Program-made: the position numbers and the translations under genes
From: Clostridia bacterium
GTDB taxonomy: Bacteria; Bacillota; Clostridia; Oscillospirales; CAG-272
Assembly: GCA_017451975.1 (NCBI GenBank)
Contig: JAFTNI010000152.1
Span: forward strand, 1 to 16,743
Reading direction: 5' to 3'
DNA length: 16,743 bases
Notes under the pieces: generated by a model
What the model saw: only the letters and a program-made list of their open reading frames with translations
Told to the model about the DNA's origin: nothing
Database searches by the model: none
Shown here: positions 1-6,300 of the stretch, in pieces
How the letters are laid out: each line of letters begins with the position of its first letter
How positions within the stretch are numbered: position 1 is the stretch's first letter

Positions 1-745
1 CAAGCCGCATGGGGCGTTTCCACCCTGCCGCAATAACGCACGGATGCTTGTATCCGTTACCGCGCAAATACGTGTAACCTCGTCTTTCGAGCGCAAAACG
101 CAAATGATTCGGTGTCATACAGTCTGCTATAGCATCCTCTATATCAAGCTTCAGGAGTGTGCGATGAGATGGCTTTCCGTTTTTCTCATCGGCATATGCA
201 ACGTACGGTATGCTCTTTCGCTTTGGAGCTTCTATTACCGACAGACCGTGTTCAAGGCAAAGCTTGTCCGACGCTTCTGCTAAAACACAGTGATACGTCT
301 TATTGCAACGAAATTTGGCGCCGTCCTTGAAGCTTACGCTGTTCACGACAAAATGGTTGTGGAGATGTTCGCGATCTTGGTGAGTGGCTACAATCACCTC
401 AAAACGCTCTCCCCACAATCGCTTTGCAAGTTCAACACCTATCTCGTGGCACTGCTTCGGGGTTACCTCACCGGGCTTGAAGCTCATATATCCGTGGTAA
501 GCAACGATACCGCTGGGCTTGCCGTATCTACGTTTTGTTTCCGTCATTCTCTCGTATACAAGCTCGGGCAGACAGTTCACGCCGCTTACAAGATAGCGCT
601 GTTCCGTCTTGCTGGGGTTTTCGGCGTAATCCATAAGTTTTTTCAAATCGTCAGCATTGGGGTTTTCGGTCTTTTCGGGATTGGCGGCGTAGTCTAGCAC
701 GTCCTTCACGGAATTATGCACCGCCCATATTGAGGTTACCGCCAT
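1..745 (-). CDS. Relaxase (MobA/TnpZ-like, MOBP type), 3' part missing at window edge
   Basis: An open frame of 248 codons runs on the minus strand from an ATG at 745-743 to the left edge with no stop, so the C-terminal part lies outside the window. The protein begins MAVTSIWAVHNSVKDVLDYA. Tyr19, in DYAANPEKT, is the likely nicking tyrosine. Residues 122-135 carry the metal-binding three-histidine motif HQDREHLHNHFVVN (H122, D124, H127, H129, H131), typical of Relaxase-family proteins that nick oriT and pilot one strand during conjugal transfer. The ATG overlaps the TAA of the upstream mobC gene by one base (TAATG) and has GGAGG 8 bases upstream, so the two genes are translationally coupled. 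It is probably TnpZ-like, given the tnpV gene nearby. The family call is firm; the subfamily is inferred. Confidence 0.9.
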   Translation of the reverse strand, partial: MAVTSIWAVHNSVKDVLDYAANPEKTENPNADDLKKLMDYAENPSKTEQRYLVSGVNCLPELVYERMTETKRRYGKPSGIVAYHGYMSFKPGEVTPKQCHEIGVELAKRLWGERFEVIVATHQDREHLHNHFVVNSVSFKDGAKFRCNKTYHCVLAEASDKLCLEHGLSVIEAPKRKSIPYVAYADEKNGKPSHRTLLKLDIEDAIADCMTPNHLRFALERRGYTYLRGNGYKHPCVIAAGWKRPMRL

Positions 746-1083
746 TACGCACCTCCGTGATAAAGTGAGCGAATAAGGGCGATAAGCTTCTCTCTCACCT
801 CTCCGTCAGCCGATGCACATATCTTTTCGAGTTTTTCGATGGTTTCGTGCCAATCCATAGAGCGAATGTACCTTGAGCTATTCCTCACCGATTGTCGCAG
901 ATACTCGGAAACGGTAAGCCCGCGCTTCTTTGCGGCGTGTTCGATTCTCACTTTTTCATCCGCCGAAACTTTGAATCTGATAACTTCTGTTTTGTTTTTT
1001 GATGTGATAAAATTCACCTCCGTTATTTTATTTTTCGAGGGTTTTAGGGATGCTTCCCTAAATGTACTGCAAATCGTAGCCAC
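745..1083 (-). CDS. MobC-like relaxosome accessory protein (ribbon-helix-helix), start codon uncertain
   Basis: The conserved part (NKTEVIRFKVSADEKVRIEHAAKKRG, then TVSEYLRQSVRN) looks like a ribbon-helix-helix DNA-binding domain of the MobC family, which binds oriT and helps the relaxase. It lies directly upstream of the relaxase and is coupled to it. The start is unclear. The longest frame begins at a GTG at 1083 with no ribosome binding site and covers an inverted repeat. A strong GGAGG sits at 1021-1017, and the in-frame codon at normal distance (1008-1006) is ATC, not ATG. A GTG at 1017 overlaps the GGAGG itself. The real protein is probably about 85-90 residues, beginning near NFITSKNKTEV, with a rare or mutated initiation codon. 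The family call is fairly firm; the start is open. Confidence 0.8.
   Translation of the reverse strand: MATICSTFREASLKPSKNKITEVNFITSKNKTEVIRFKVSADEKVRIEHAAKKRGLTVSEYLRQSVRNSSRYIRSMDWHETIEKLEKICASADGEVREKLIALIRSLYHGGA
1043..1062. repeat. 8-bp perfect inverted repeat beside mobC; possible oriT element
   Basis: TTTAGGGA at 1043-1050 and TCCCTAAA at 1055-1062 form a perfect 8-bp stem with a 4-nt loop (TGCT). It lies just upstream of the probable mobC start. In mobilizable elements an inverted repeat next to the nick site is commonly found upstream of mobC/relaxase genes, so this is the best oriT candidate in the window. No nic sequence was recognised, so the oriT role is inference. A transcription terminator is less likely because no T-run follows on either strand. 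Confidence 0.35.
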
Positions 1084-1145
1084 GTTTGCTATGCTTGCTA
1101 CAGTATAGGACGGATTGTATATTTCATTCTCAAAAAATTAAACTA

Positions 1146-1174
1146 TTGACCTCCGCTGAATTTTGTGATAAAAT
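1146..1174 (+). promoter_or_regulatory. SigA-type promoter of the leader peptide and acetyltransferase
   Basis: TTGACC at 1146-1151 and TAAAAT at 1169-1174 are separated by exactly 17 bases. It points right, with the leader peptide start 38 bases downstream of the -10 box. Confidence 0.8.
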
Positions 1175-1211
1175 AATATTATAAAAATTAATGCTAAAGG
1201 AGGTGGACAAA

Positions 1212-1280
1212 ATGATTAACTTAATATTGATAAAATCAAATGCCATTTTGTCTGCCAACCAACAATATCGTTACTTCTGA
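1212..1280 (+). CDS. 22-residue leader peptide before the acetyltransferase
   Basis: ATG at 1212, TGA at 1278-1280. The peptide begins MINLILIK and ends QQYRYF. A strong ribosome binding site (AAAGGAGGTGG) lies 8-10 bases upstream, better than that of the acetyltransferase itself. The frame is followed within 5 bases by an intrinsic terminator, and its early codons (1227-1235) are complementary to the terminator loop and 3' arm. This is the arrangement of ribosome-mediated attenuation, known for several Gram-positive resistance genes, where ribosome stalling in the leader lets the downstream gene be transcribed. The peptide probably acts in cis only. It is too short for homology to help; the evidence is position, RBS and RNA pairing. 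Confidence 0.65.
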   Translation: MINLILIKSNAILSANQQYRYF

Positions 1281-1284
1281 CTTC

Positions 1285-1320
1285 AATGCTCTTGGTTTTA
1301 TCAAGAGCATTTTATTTTTA
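1285..1320 (+). terminator. Attenuator: intrinsic terminator between leader peptide and acetyltransferase
   Basis: AATGCTCTTG (1285-1294) and CAAGAGCATT (1302-1311) make a perfect 10-bp stem with loop GTTTTAT, followed by a T-rich tract to 1319. It stands between a strong promoter and the acetyltransferase ATG, so it should stop most transcripts. TTGATAAAA at 1227-1235, inside the leader peptide, is the exact complement of TTTTATCAA at 1296-1304 (loop plus first bases of the 3' arm) and could act as anti-terminator. The switch mechanism is inferred from these pairings. Confidence 0.7.
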
Positions 1321-1335
1321 GAAAGAGGTAACAAC

Positions 1336-1803
1336 ATGAAAGAAAACAACACTGTCAACATTCGCACTTCCTTAACTGTCACCGCAGCAACTATTTCAGA
1401 GGCACATTTTGTCAGCACTTTATATATTCAAAATAAGGATACACTAAAAACAGAAAATATCAGTTTGAACGGATGGAAAAAACTTCTTTCCGCAAAAGAC
1501 CCAGACGAAAAGCATTTTTTGATATACAATGGTGATATACCTGTAGCCTATATGAAAATAAACGGTTTACTAAACTCCAAGCAAGCGTGGATATCCATGC
1601 TTTTTGTCTCAAAAGATTTTCAACGCCAAGGAATAGGAACCTTTGCCATAGAGTATGCCGAGAAACATGTTAGAGAAATGGGATTTGATACGCTCTGCAT
1701 TCAAACCGATGTCAACAATATATCAGCTATAAATTGCTATTTGAAATCCGGATATCAAATTTATGAGAATAAGTCAAAAATCAAGTTCCGTAAAACTCTA
1801 TAA
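1336..1803 (+). CDS. GNAT-family N-acetyltransferase
   Basis: 155 residues from the ATG at 1336, which has AAAGAGG upstream. The frame stays open back to 1240, but those codons overlap the leader peptide and attenuator and are not expected to be translated. The GNAT fold shows in the central strand AWISMLFVSKDFQRQGIGTF, where RQGIGT is the acetyl-CoA pyrophosphate-binding motif (Q/R-x-x-G-x-G), followed by helix AIEYAEKHVREMGF and the C-terminal AINCYLKSGYQ typical of the family. The enzyme transfers an acetyl group from acetyl-CoA to an amine; the substrate cannot be read from sequence. Inducible-looking attenuation and a place beside mobilization genes suggest a drug- or toxin-modifying role, but this is inference. 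A GC-rich terminator follows at 1824. Confidence 0.9.
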   Translation: MKENNTVNIRTSLTVTAATISEAHFVSTLYIQNKDTLKTENISLNGWKKLLSAKDPDEKHFLIYNGDIPVAYMKINGLLNSKQAWISMLFVSKDFQRQGIGTFAIEYAEKHVREMGFDTLCIQTDVNNISAINCYLKSGYQIYENKSKIKFRKTL

Positions 1804-1823
1804 TATTTATCCACACAATCCTC

Positions 1824-1845
1824 GCCCCGCCTCGGCGGGGCTTTT
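1824..1845 (+). terminator. Intrinsic terminator of the acetyltransferase gene
   Basis: GCCCCGCC (1824-1831), a 2-nt TC loop and GGCGGGGC (1834-1841) form a perfect 8-bp GC-rich stem followed by TTTT. Confidence 0.85.
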
Positions 1846-2000
1846 CCTGTGCCTTACCAAACGGGTCATTTTGACCCACTTGCCTTTCACTTCACTCGGG
1901 TAAAGTGGGGTGGGCCTCAGCGACCCAGCCCACTTTATCGGCAGAGAGCTTTTGCCCTATGATTTTCAAGTGTTCGTTTTGAACACACGGTTTTCTCTTG
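1846..2000. other. Non-coding segment with three successive hairpins
   Basis: No convincing gene. Three stem-loops stand in a row: GGGTCA/TGACCC (1863-1868/1872-1877, 3-nt loop); a long one with outer stem TAAAGTGGG/CCCACTTTA (1901-1909/1929-1937) and inner stem TGGG/CCCA (1911-1914/1924-1927); and GTGTTC/GAACAC (1970-1975/1981-1986, loop GTTTT). They lead directly into the module array at 2001. They could belong to one structured RNA or to a protein-binding region such as an origin. Function unknown. Confidence 0.5.
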
Positions 2001-2270
2001 CAAAATTTTCCTCCTCAAGTAGTAGCCAGCGAGAATGGCAAAAAACCGCCACTTTTTGCAAAAAATTTTCTTTTCTCAAGTAGTAGCCATTGAAAACAGT
2101 ATTTTTATACCCATTTTTCACAAAAATTTTAATTCTCATAAGTAGTAGCCATAGAGAACGGCTTTTTTATAAGCCTTTTGAAAAATTTTTTCTTTCTAAG
2201 TAGTAATTTGATTCTAAAACACGAAGGGCTCACCTTTTGAACCCTTCAAAAAAATTCTTTAAAAATTTTT
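2001..2270. repeat. Array of about four ~61-bp modules sharing AAGTAGTAGCCA
   Basis: The 12-mer AAGTAGTAGCCA occurs exactly at 2017-2028, 2078-2089 and 2140-2151, and its first 8 bases recur at 2198-2205, giving spacings of 61, 62 and 58. Each copy is preceded by an A/T block AAAATTTT (near 2002, 2062, 2122, 2182; a fifth at 2261-2270). The three full copies are followed by GAGAA or GAAAA, then by a sequence that differs between modules but often forms a small hairpin: TGGC/GCCA in module 1, GTAT/ATAC in module 2, GGCTT/AAGCC in module 3, GAAGGG/CCCTTC (2223-2228/2242-2247) in the last. On the minus strand the 12-mer reads TGGCTACTACTT. No known family was recognised. It ends just upstream of the tnpV promoter cassette. 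Confidence 0.75.
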
Positions 2271-2277
2271 CAAGGCA

Positions 2278-2362
2278 ACTTCGGCGCAAGTTGCACCAAA
2301 GTTTGGAAAAAGAAAAAAAGTCATTTCACACATTTGCCGATATTCGGCACAAATGGTAAAAT
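2278..2362 (+). promoter_or_regulatory. Promoter cassette of tnpV, homologous to the one before the recombinase
   Basis: It starts with the imperfect hairpin sequence ACTTCGGCGCAA/TTGCACCAAAGT (2278-2304), then an A-rich stretch, then ATTTCACACATTTGC, in which TTGCCG (2334-2339) is the -35 box; TAAAAT (2357-2362) is the -10 box, spacing 17. The same order and nearly the same bases occur at 13409-13490. Between the boxes an imperfect palindrome (CATTTG-CCGA ... TCGG-CACAAATG, 2331-2354) is unique to this copy and could be an operator. Confidence 0.65.
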
Positions 2363-2396
2363 GACCTTGAAAATATTTAATTCGGAGGATTTTATT

Positions 2397-2747
2397 ATGG
2401 AAATCACTTACACGGAAAAAGACGGAATTTTGTATCCCAATTTGGCTTTACCAGAGCATACAAACTATCCTATCGGCAAGTACGGCAGAATGCGACTTGA
2501 GTTTCTCAAAAATCACCGCAAAGGCACGTATACTACATTGCTTATGTCCTGCAAGCTGAACGAACACCTCTATGAAGTCGAGCAGACTGCAAAACAGCAG
2601 ATCGACCTTGCAATATCGCAAATTGCCGTAGAGCGCGGCATTACGGAAGAACTCAAAGCAGAAAATCCGATGCGCTGGGTACAGGAAATGAACAACGTGA
2701 AGAAGTGCGCGGCGGAAATTGTTTTGCAAGAGATTGTGTATAATTAA
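2397..2747 (+). CDS. tnpV: TnpV family transposon-encoded protein
   Basis: 116 residues. The frame is open back to 2334, but that overlaps the promoter. The ATG at 2397 has a clear GGAGG 9 bases upstream and gives the usual family beginning (MEITYTEKDGILYPNLALPE, then PIGKYGRMRLEFLKNHRKGTY). TnpV proteins are small and found in Tn4451/Tn4453-type elements of clostridia. Their biochemical role is not established in anything I can name; they are commonly carried together with the large serine recombinase. The C-terminal half is rich in charged and helical residues, with no membrane segment. The gene has its own promoter, shared in design with the recombinase gene at 13512. It ends against a bidirectional terminator facing the sigma-like gene on the other strand. 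Recognition of the family is confident. Confidence 0.88.
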   Translation: MEITYTEKDGILYPNLALPEHTNYPIGKYGRMRLEFLKNHRKGTYTTLLMSCKLNEHLYEVEQTAKQQIDLAISQIAVERGITEELKAENPMRWVQEMNNVKKCAAEIVLQEIVYN

Positions 2748-2751
2748 AAGT

Positions 2752-2793
2752 AACACCGCCGAGAGTCACCCAACAATTACTCTCGGCGGTGTT
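2752..2793. terminator. Bidirectional terminator between tnpV and the first giant sigma gene
   Basis: AACACCGCCGAGAGT (2752-2766) and ACTCTCGGCGGTGTT (2779-2793) form a perfect 15-bp stem with a 12-nt loop. A T-rich tail follows on the plus strand (CTTGTTT) and a shorter one on the minus strand (ACTTTTAATT). The GCCGAGAG core recurs at 4532-4563 and, with one arm missing, at 6345-6354. Confidence 0.85.
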
Positions 2794-2805
2794 CTTGTTT
2801 AAGAT

Positions 2806-4407
2806 TTAAGGATTGATGTATTTTCCTTCAACACTAAATACGCCATCGGTCAAAGGCTGCTCATTTTCGAGTTTACGTAGGATACCTCGGCGAATCAGTT
2901 CATCTGTAACATATCCAATGATCTGATGCACATAACAGTTAACCCACTGATTTATCTGATCGTGCAGATGCTTCGGAACAAAGTTTTCAAAATTATTGCG
3001 CACAGTTACGATCCACCCCGCAAGGAGATCACCTATCTTTTCATCAGTCATATCAAACAGTGAAACAAATTCTCCAAACTGCTCTGCGGTAAAGTGCGGG
3101 AAGTTTAAGCTAAAGCCTGCCTCTGACTTTATAAGCAGATTTGTTTCGATAAGATGTGCGGCATCTTCTTCGGAAAGAGCTTCTTTGGACACAATACCGT
3201 TTACGCTGTTCTGTGGTATGCCGTTTGCACACATCCAACGTGTTCCTCCGTTATGGTATACACCGTAATCAAAGTATTTACTTATCCAATAGTAATAGAT
3301 ATGCGACGGAACTTTGTACTCACTGCCGCTGTCGTCACTTGCGACGTTACAACCGGAATTGTATTCGGCGCCATTTTCGGTTTCATCTACGGTTTCTTCC
3401 ACAATAAACCAACCATAACCTCCATCCTTTCTTGGAGGATACGGACCGTTTTCCAACTTTAATCGTTTGTTTTTTACGTTCCAAATTTTTCGTCTGAGCA
3501 GATATGGAACGATGATATAACCAAGTCGGCCTATGCCAAAATCGTTGCCGTAAAAATCAATCTCGCTGATTTTATCTTCCGCCTCTTTCAATATCACCTC
3601 GAATTTATCTGCAAGCGCTTTGACAACCGACGCGGACACATCCTCGGTTCGCTTTCTGTTTTTCAAGCTGAAGATAATAAAATTTGTGATATATTTGTTG
3701 CCCACCTTGCAGATGGCATCTCCGTATTCAAGACGCGGAAGTTCATCTTCAATATACATTGTGGGAATACCCGTGCATATGCTGATTTCCTCAACAGTTA
3801 AAGGCTTTTCATACGCCGCAAGGCAGATTGCGCGTGCAAGTTGTGAGAAAAGATACTTATTTGTGTCCATATTTCCATTGCACATTTCCGTATTCCAATT
3901 GATTCGCCCATATACTTTATCCATTTTGTCTTCTCCTATCCTATCTCTGATTTTTTGGCGTCCTACATTCAAGCGCCATTTGATTGTGGTTTCGGGGAGT
4001 GAATACTTTTTTGCAAGATTTCTGATTGACAATTCGCCAATATAGTAGTCTACAAAAATATTCCTATACTCGGATGATAACGTATGTAAATACCGAAAAA
4101 CAGTTTCATATTGCTCCTGCGTGTTGTCCTCATCGAACTCGGAATAATCGGCAATGTCAAAAAGTTCATCATCGCATGACAATATGATTAGATTTTTATT
4201 TTGATTGTCAATAAAACGCGCATATCTGTTATGTGTGATTCGCCAAACCCAAGCGTCAAGCGATTCGATTTGGTATTTGTTCATTCCATCAAGAACATGA
4301 CAAATAATCTCGCTTGCAAGATCTTCGGCATCATAACGATTTGATAGCCGTTTGCAACAGAAGCGAAATATCGGTTCAATATACGGGATGATTTTGTTCT
4401 CGTCCAA
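2806..4407 (-). CDS. Giant ECF sigma factor with winged-helix-like segment and long C-terminal region, paralogue A
   Basis: 533 residues. I place the start at a TTG at 4407-4405 because AAAGGAGG ends 8 bases upstream; the frame extends to 4437 without a ribosome site. Residues 10-70 look like sigma region 2 (NRYDAEDLASEIICHVLDG; DAWVWRITHNRYARF), and 105-155 are region 4 with helix-turn-helix SIRNLAKKYSLPETTIKWRL. Typical ECF sigma factors end near residue 170-190. Here about 350 more follow: a winged-helix-like segment at 190-250 (EKPLTVEEISICTGIPTMYI) and a region I do not recognise, probably a ligand- or DNA-sensing module that replaces a separate anti-sigma factor (inference). No transmembrane segment was seen, so it is cytoplasmic. 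Paralogue B upstream has the same architecture and a near-identical promoter. Confidence 0.82.
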   Translation of the reverse strand: MDENKIIPYIEPIFRFCCKRLSNRYDAEDLASEIICHVLDGMNKYQIESLDAWVWRITHNRYARFIDNQNKNLIILSCDDELFDIADYSEFDEDNTQEQYETVFRYLHTLSSEYRNIFVDYYIGELSIRNLAKKYSLPETTIKWRLNVGRQKIRDRIGEDKMDKVYGRINWNTEMCNGNMDTNKYLFSQLARAICLAAYEKPLTVEEISICTGIPTMYIEDELPRLEYGDAICKVGNKYITNFIIFSLKNRKRTEDVSASVVKALADKFEVILKEAEDKISEIDFYGNDFGIGRLGYIIVPYLLRRKIWNVKNKRLKLENGPYPPRKDGGYGWFIVEETVDETENGAEYNSGCNVASDDSGSEYKVPSHIYYYWISKYFDYGVYHNGGTRWMCANGIPQNSVNGIVSKEALSEEDAAHLIETNLLIKSEAGFSLNFPHFTAEQFGEFVSLFDMTDEKIGDLLAGWIVTVRNNFENFVPKHLHDQINQWVNCYVHQIIGYVTDELIRRGILRKLENEQPLTDGVFSVEGKYINP

Positions 4408-4432
4408 GTTTTTCTCCTCCTTTCTTTTAGGA

Positions 4433-4448
4433 TGCAATCATGATTACA
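4433..4448. promoter_or_regulatory. 16-bp near-palindrome in the leader of giant sigma A; possible operator
   Basis: TGCAATCATGATTACA is a palindrome except for one G/T pair. It lies between promoter and start codon of the sigma gene, next to the box ACTATAAGGGTG that recurs before the paralogue. Regulatory role inferred. Confidence 0.3.
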
Positions 4449-4493
4449 CCCTTATAGTGCATCAAAATCAGTTTGGATAGGTCGATTTATAAA

Positions 4494-4522
4494 ATGATAT
4501 CATAAATTTTCAAATTAGTCTA
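4494..4522 (-). promoter_or_regulatory. Promoter of giant sigma gene A
   Basis: On the minus strand TAGACT (4522-4517), 17 bases, TATCAT (4499-4494). The stretch from 4494 to 4529 is almost identical to 6301-6336 upstream of the paralogue, including the spacer, which supports a functional promoter. Confidence 0.6.
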
Positions 4523-4531
4523 TGACAGAAT

Positions 4532-4563
4532 CGCCGAGAGCGACCAAATGGTTACTCTCGGCG
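4532..4563 (-). terminator. Inverted repeat after giant sigma gene B, probable weak terminator
   Basis: CGCCGAGAG (4532-4540) pairs with CTCTCGGCG (4555-4563), with a second nested stem ACCA/TGGT in the loop. It follows the stop codon of the gene ending at 4571 and shares its core with the 2752-2793 terminator. Only a poor T-run follows on the minus strand, so termination may be leaky, or the element may be a protein-binding site. Confidence 0.55.
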
Positions 4564-4570
4564 GTAAAAT

Positions 4571-6235
4571 TTATATTACCAAATAAGCCCCTAACATTTG
4601 CTTGTCGTTATCCTTATCAAAGGTTAAATATCCTTGTTTGATAGCTTCTTCAAGAACCGCGCCGCGCATCGAAAAAATGTTAGAGCAAGCGTGATCAATC
4701 TGAAATACATCCTCTTTCAAAAAATCGGGAATTTCTTTATAAATCTGTTCTCGGCAGAACAAATAGTGACGAGTCGCTATTTCCGTTGCTTTATGTCGAA
4801 GTGCTTCAAACTGTTCTCTTATCTCTTTTGGCATTTTGCTTGATTTGTTTTTGCGCATAACCATAATGGCAGGAATATACCCATCATCAGTCTTTTTGAT
4901 ATATCCGTAGGATTCTAATCTTTTTAGAATAGCATTGTCTATATCTGCGCTCTTACCCTCGGCAACCGCAACCATTGCTTGACCGTCCGCATAGGTAAGA
5001 ATCGGCGGCGTGCGATTTTCAATTCCGCAATACTTGAAGCGGAATTGACGGAACATAATTTCGGGTAAATCCTTTTCGTTGGGGCATGAAACACAGCCGC
5101 TAAGACCCACATGTTTGGGTTCATCGCCGTGATGGATTTCCATACCAAGCAAATCCCATTCGCCGCCATTAGGACGGAGAGTATGTCCCCATGGACCAAT
5201 ATTAGGAACATCTTTGGCGTTTTTATTAAAAGGCTTAAGAGTATCAAAAGATACATTATCAGCTTCGATCATAAGAAGCGCCCACTTCATATCCTCATAG
5301 CTTTGATAACCTTCGTGCCAATAGGGTGCATTTTTGTTTGACCACTCAATATTATACTCCATCGTGTCAATGATGGCCTTTGTAAGCTCCGGAGCAATCC
5401 CACGTACATGTGCACAAATCTTTTCTTGTGCTTCCGCACTCACAATAAAAATGTTGGTTTCGTATTTATTGCCATTTTTCTTCATCAATGTAGCATCTAC
5501 AAGTGTAGATAGTTCTTCCTCCATATACGGAAGCGCTACTCCCACCTCCATTGCAAGTTCTTCTGCCGTTGCTGGTGTCCTATACGCTGCAAGCATAATG
5601 TTTTTGCTGAGGGAACGCGAAACATAAATGCCGGGTTCGCCATTTGCTCCATGTAACCCATTAACCCAAAATGAAATGTTTTCGGGATTATAGCTTAATT
5701 TTCCAAATTCTCTTGCCATATTCATACCTTCCTTCAAGATGATTCTCGCGCGATGAAGCCTTTGCTGAACCGCGCTTATCGAAATAGAAAGCGATAAAGC
5801 AATATCACGAACGCTCTTGTTTTCTATGTAATAGGCAACGACTATATTGCGATAATCGCTCTTGATGAACGCCAACTCTCGTCGGAGCAGAGCTATTTGC
5901 TCTGCATGTATCATTTCATCAAGGATATTTTCGCTTTCATCCTCGATTTCATAATCGCCGATATCGGAACCGGTTACTGATTCGTTTCGATTATGCTTTT
6001 CATTCGCCCATACTGAATAACGATTTCGCACAATCTGCCATACCCACGCCGAAAAGCTTGTTGGTATAGTGCCTTGGTTCAAAGCCGTAATAATTTGAAG
6101 AGCTATATCTTGCGTCAGATCTTCAGCTTCGGTATGGCTTCCCGTTTTTTTCAAACAGAAGTAAAACAGCTTTTCCATATAGTTTTCGGCAAATTCGTTG
6201 ATAAGCCGATCACGCATTTTGTTCGTTTCCTGCAT
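4571..6235 (-). CDS. Giant ECF sigma factor with winged-helix-like segment and long C-terminal region, paralogue B
   Basis: 554 residues from the ATG at 6235, which has AAAGGAAG 7 bases upstream; a GTG at 6253 precedes the ribosome site and is unlikely. Region 2 lies at about 15-80 (GSHTEAEDLTQDIALQI; FSAWVWQIVRNRYSVW), region 4 at about 115-170 (SVRDIALSLSISISAVQQRL). Residues 210-265 (RTPATAEELAMEVGVALPYM ... NGNKYETNIF) look like a winged helix and align with paralogue A. The remaining ~290 residues are unrecognised; a GGEWDLLGME segment matches GGYGWFIVEE of paralogue A, so the two are homologous over their full length but strongly diverged. A cysteine cluster (CVSC, then KYC) occurs only in this copy. 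A self-contained one-protein regulator is the likely role (inference). It lies directly downstream of the ABC transporter operon. Confidence 0.82.
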   Translation of the reverse strand: MQETNKMRDRLINEFAENYMEKLFYFCLKKTGSHTEAEDLTQDIALQIITALNQGTIPTSFSAWVWQIVRNRYSVWANEKHNRNESVTGSDIGDYEIEDESENILDEMIHAEQIALLRRELAFIKSDYRNIVVAYYIENKSVRDIALSLSISISAVQQRLHRARIILKEGMNMAREFGKLSYNPENISFWVNGLHGANGEPGIYVSRSLSKNIMLAAYRTPATAEELAMEVGVALPYMEEELSTLVDATLMKKNGNKYETNIFIVSAEAQEKICAHVRGIAPELTKAIIDTMEYNIEWSNKNAPYWHEGYQSYEDMKWALLMIEADNVSFDTLKPFNKNAKDVPNIGPWGHTLRPNGGEWDLLGMEIHHGDEPKHVGLSGCVSCPNEKDLPEIMFRQFRFKYCGIENRTPPILTYADGQAMVAVAEGKSADIDNAILKRLESYGYIKKTDDGYIPAIMVMRKNKSSKMPKEIREQFEALRHKATEIATRHYLFCREQIYKEIPDFLKEDVFQIDHACSNIFSMRGAVLEEAIKQGYLTFDKDNDKQMLGAYLVI

Positions 6236-6300
6236 TTTCTCGCTTCCTTTCACCCATATAGTGTGGCATTTCTCAAATTGCTGACAAGATTATTGAAAAT

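Noticed and set aside
44..697. Two plus-strand open frames of 79 and 135 codons
   Set aside because: They are the opposite-strand shadow of the relaxase, which has the full HxDxxHxHxH motif and coupling to mobC.
1240..1335. N-terminal extension of the acetyltransferase (32 residues)
   Set aside because: It overlaps the leader peptide and attenuator and lacks a ribosome site; the ATG at 1336 has one.
2001..2270. CRISPR array
   Set aside because: The constant part is only 12 bp, the spacers form hairpins and A/T blocks, the last copy is partial, and no cas gene is near.
2448..2756. Minus-strand frame of 102 codons
   Set aside because: Antisense shadow of tnpV, without ribosome site.
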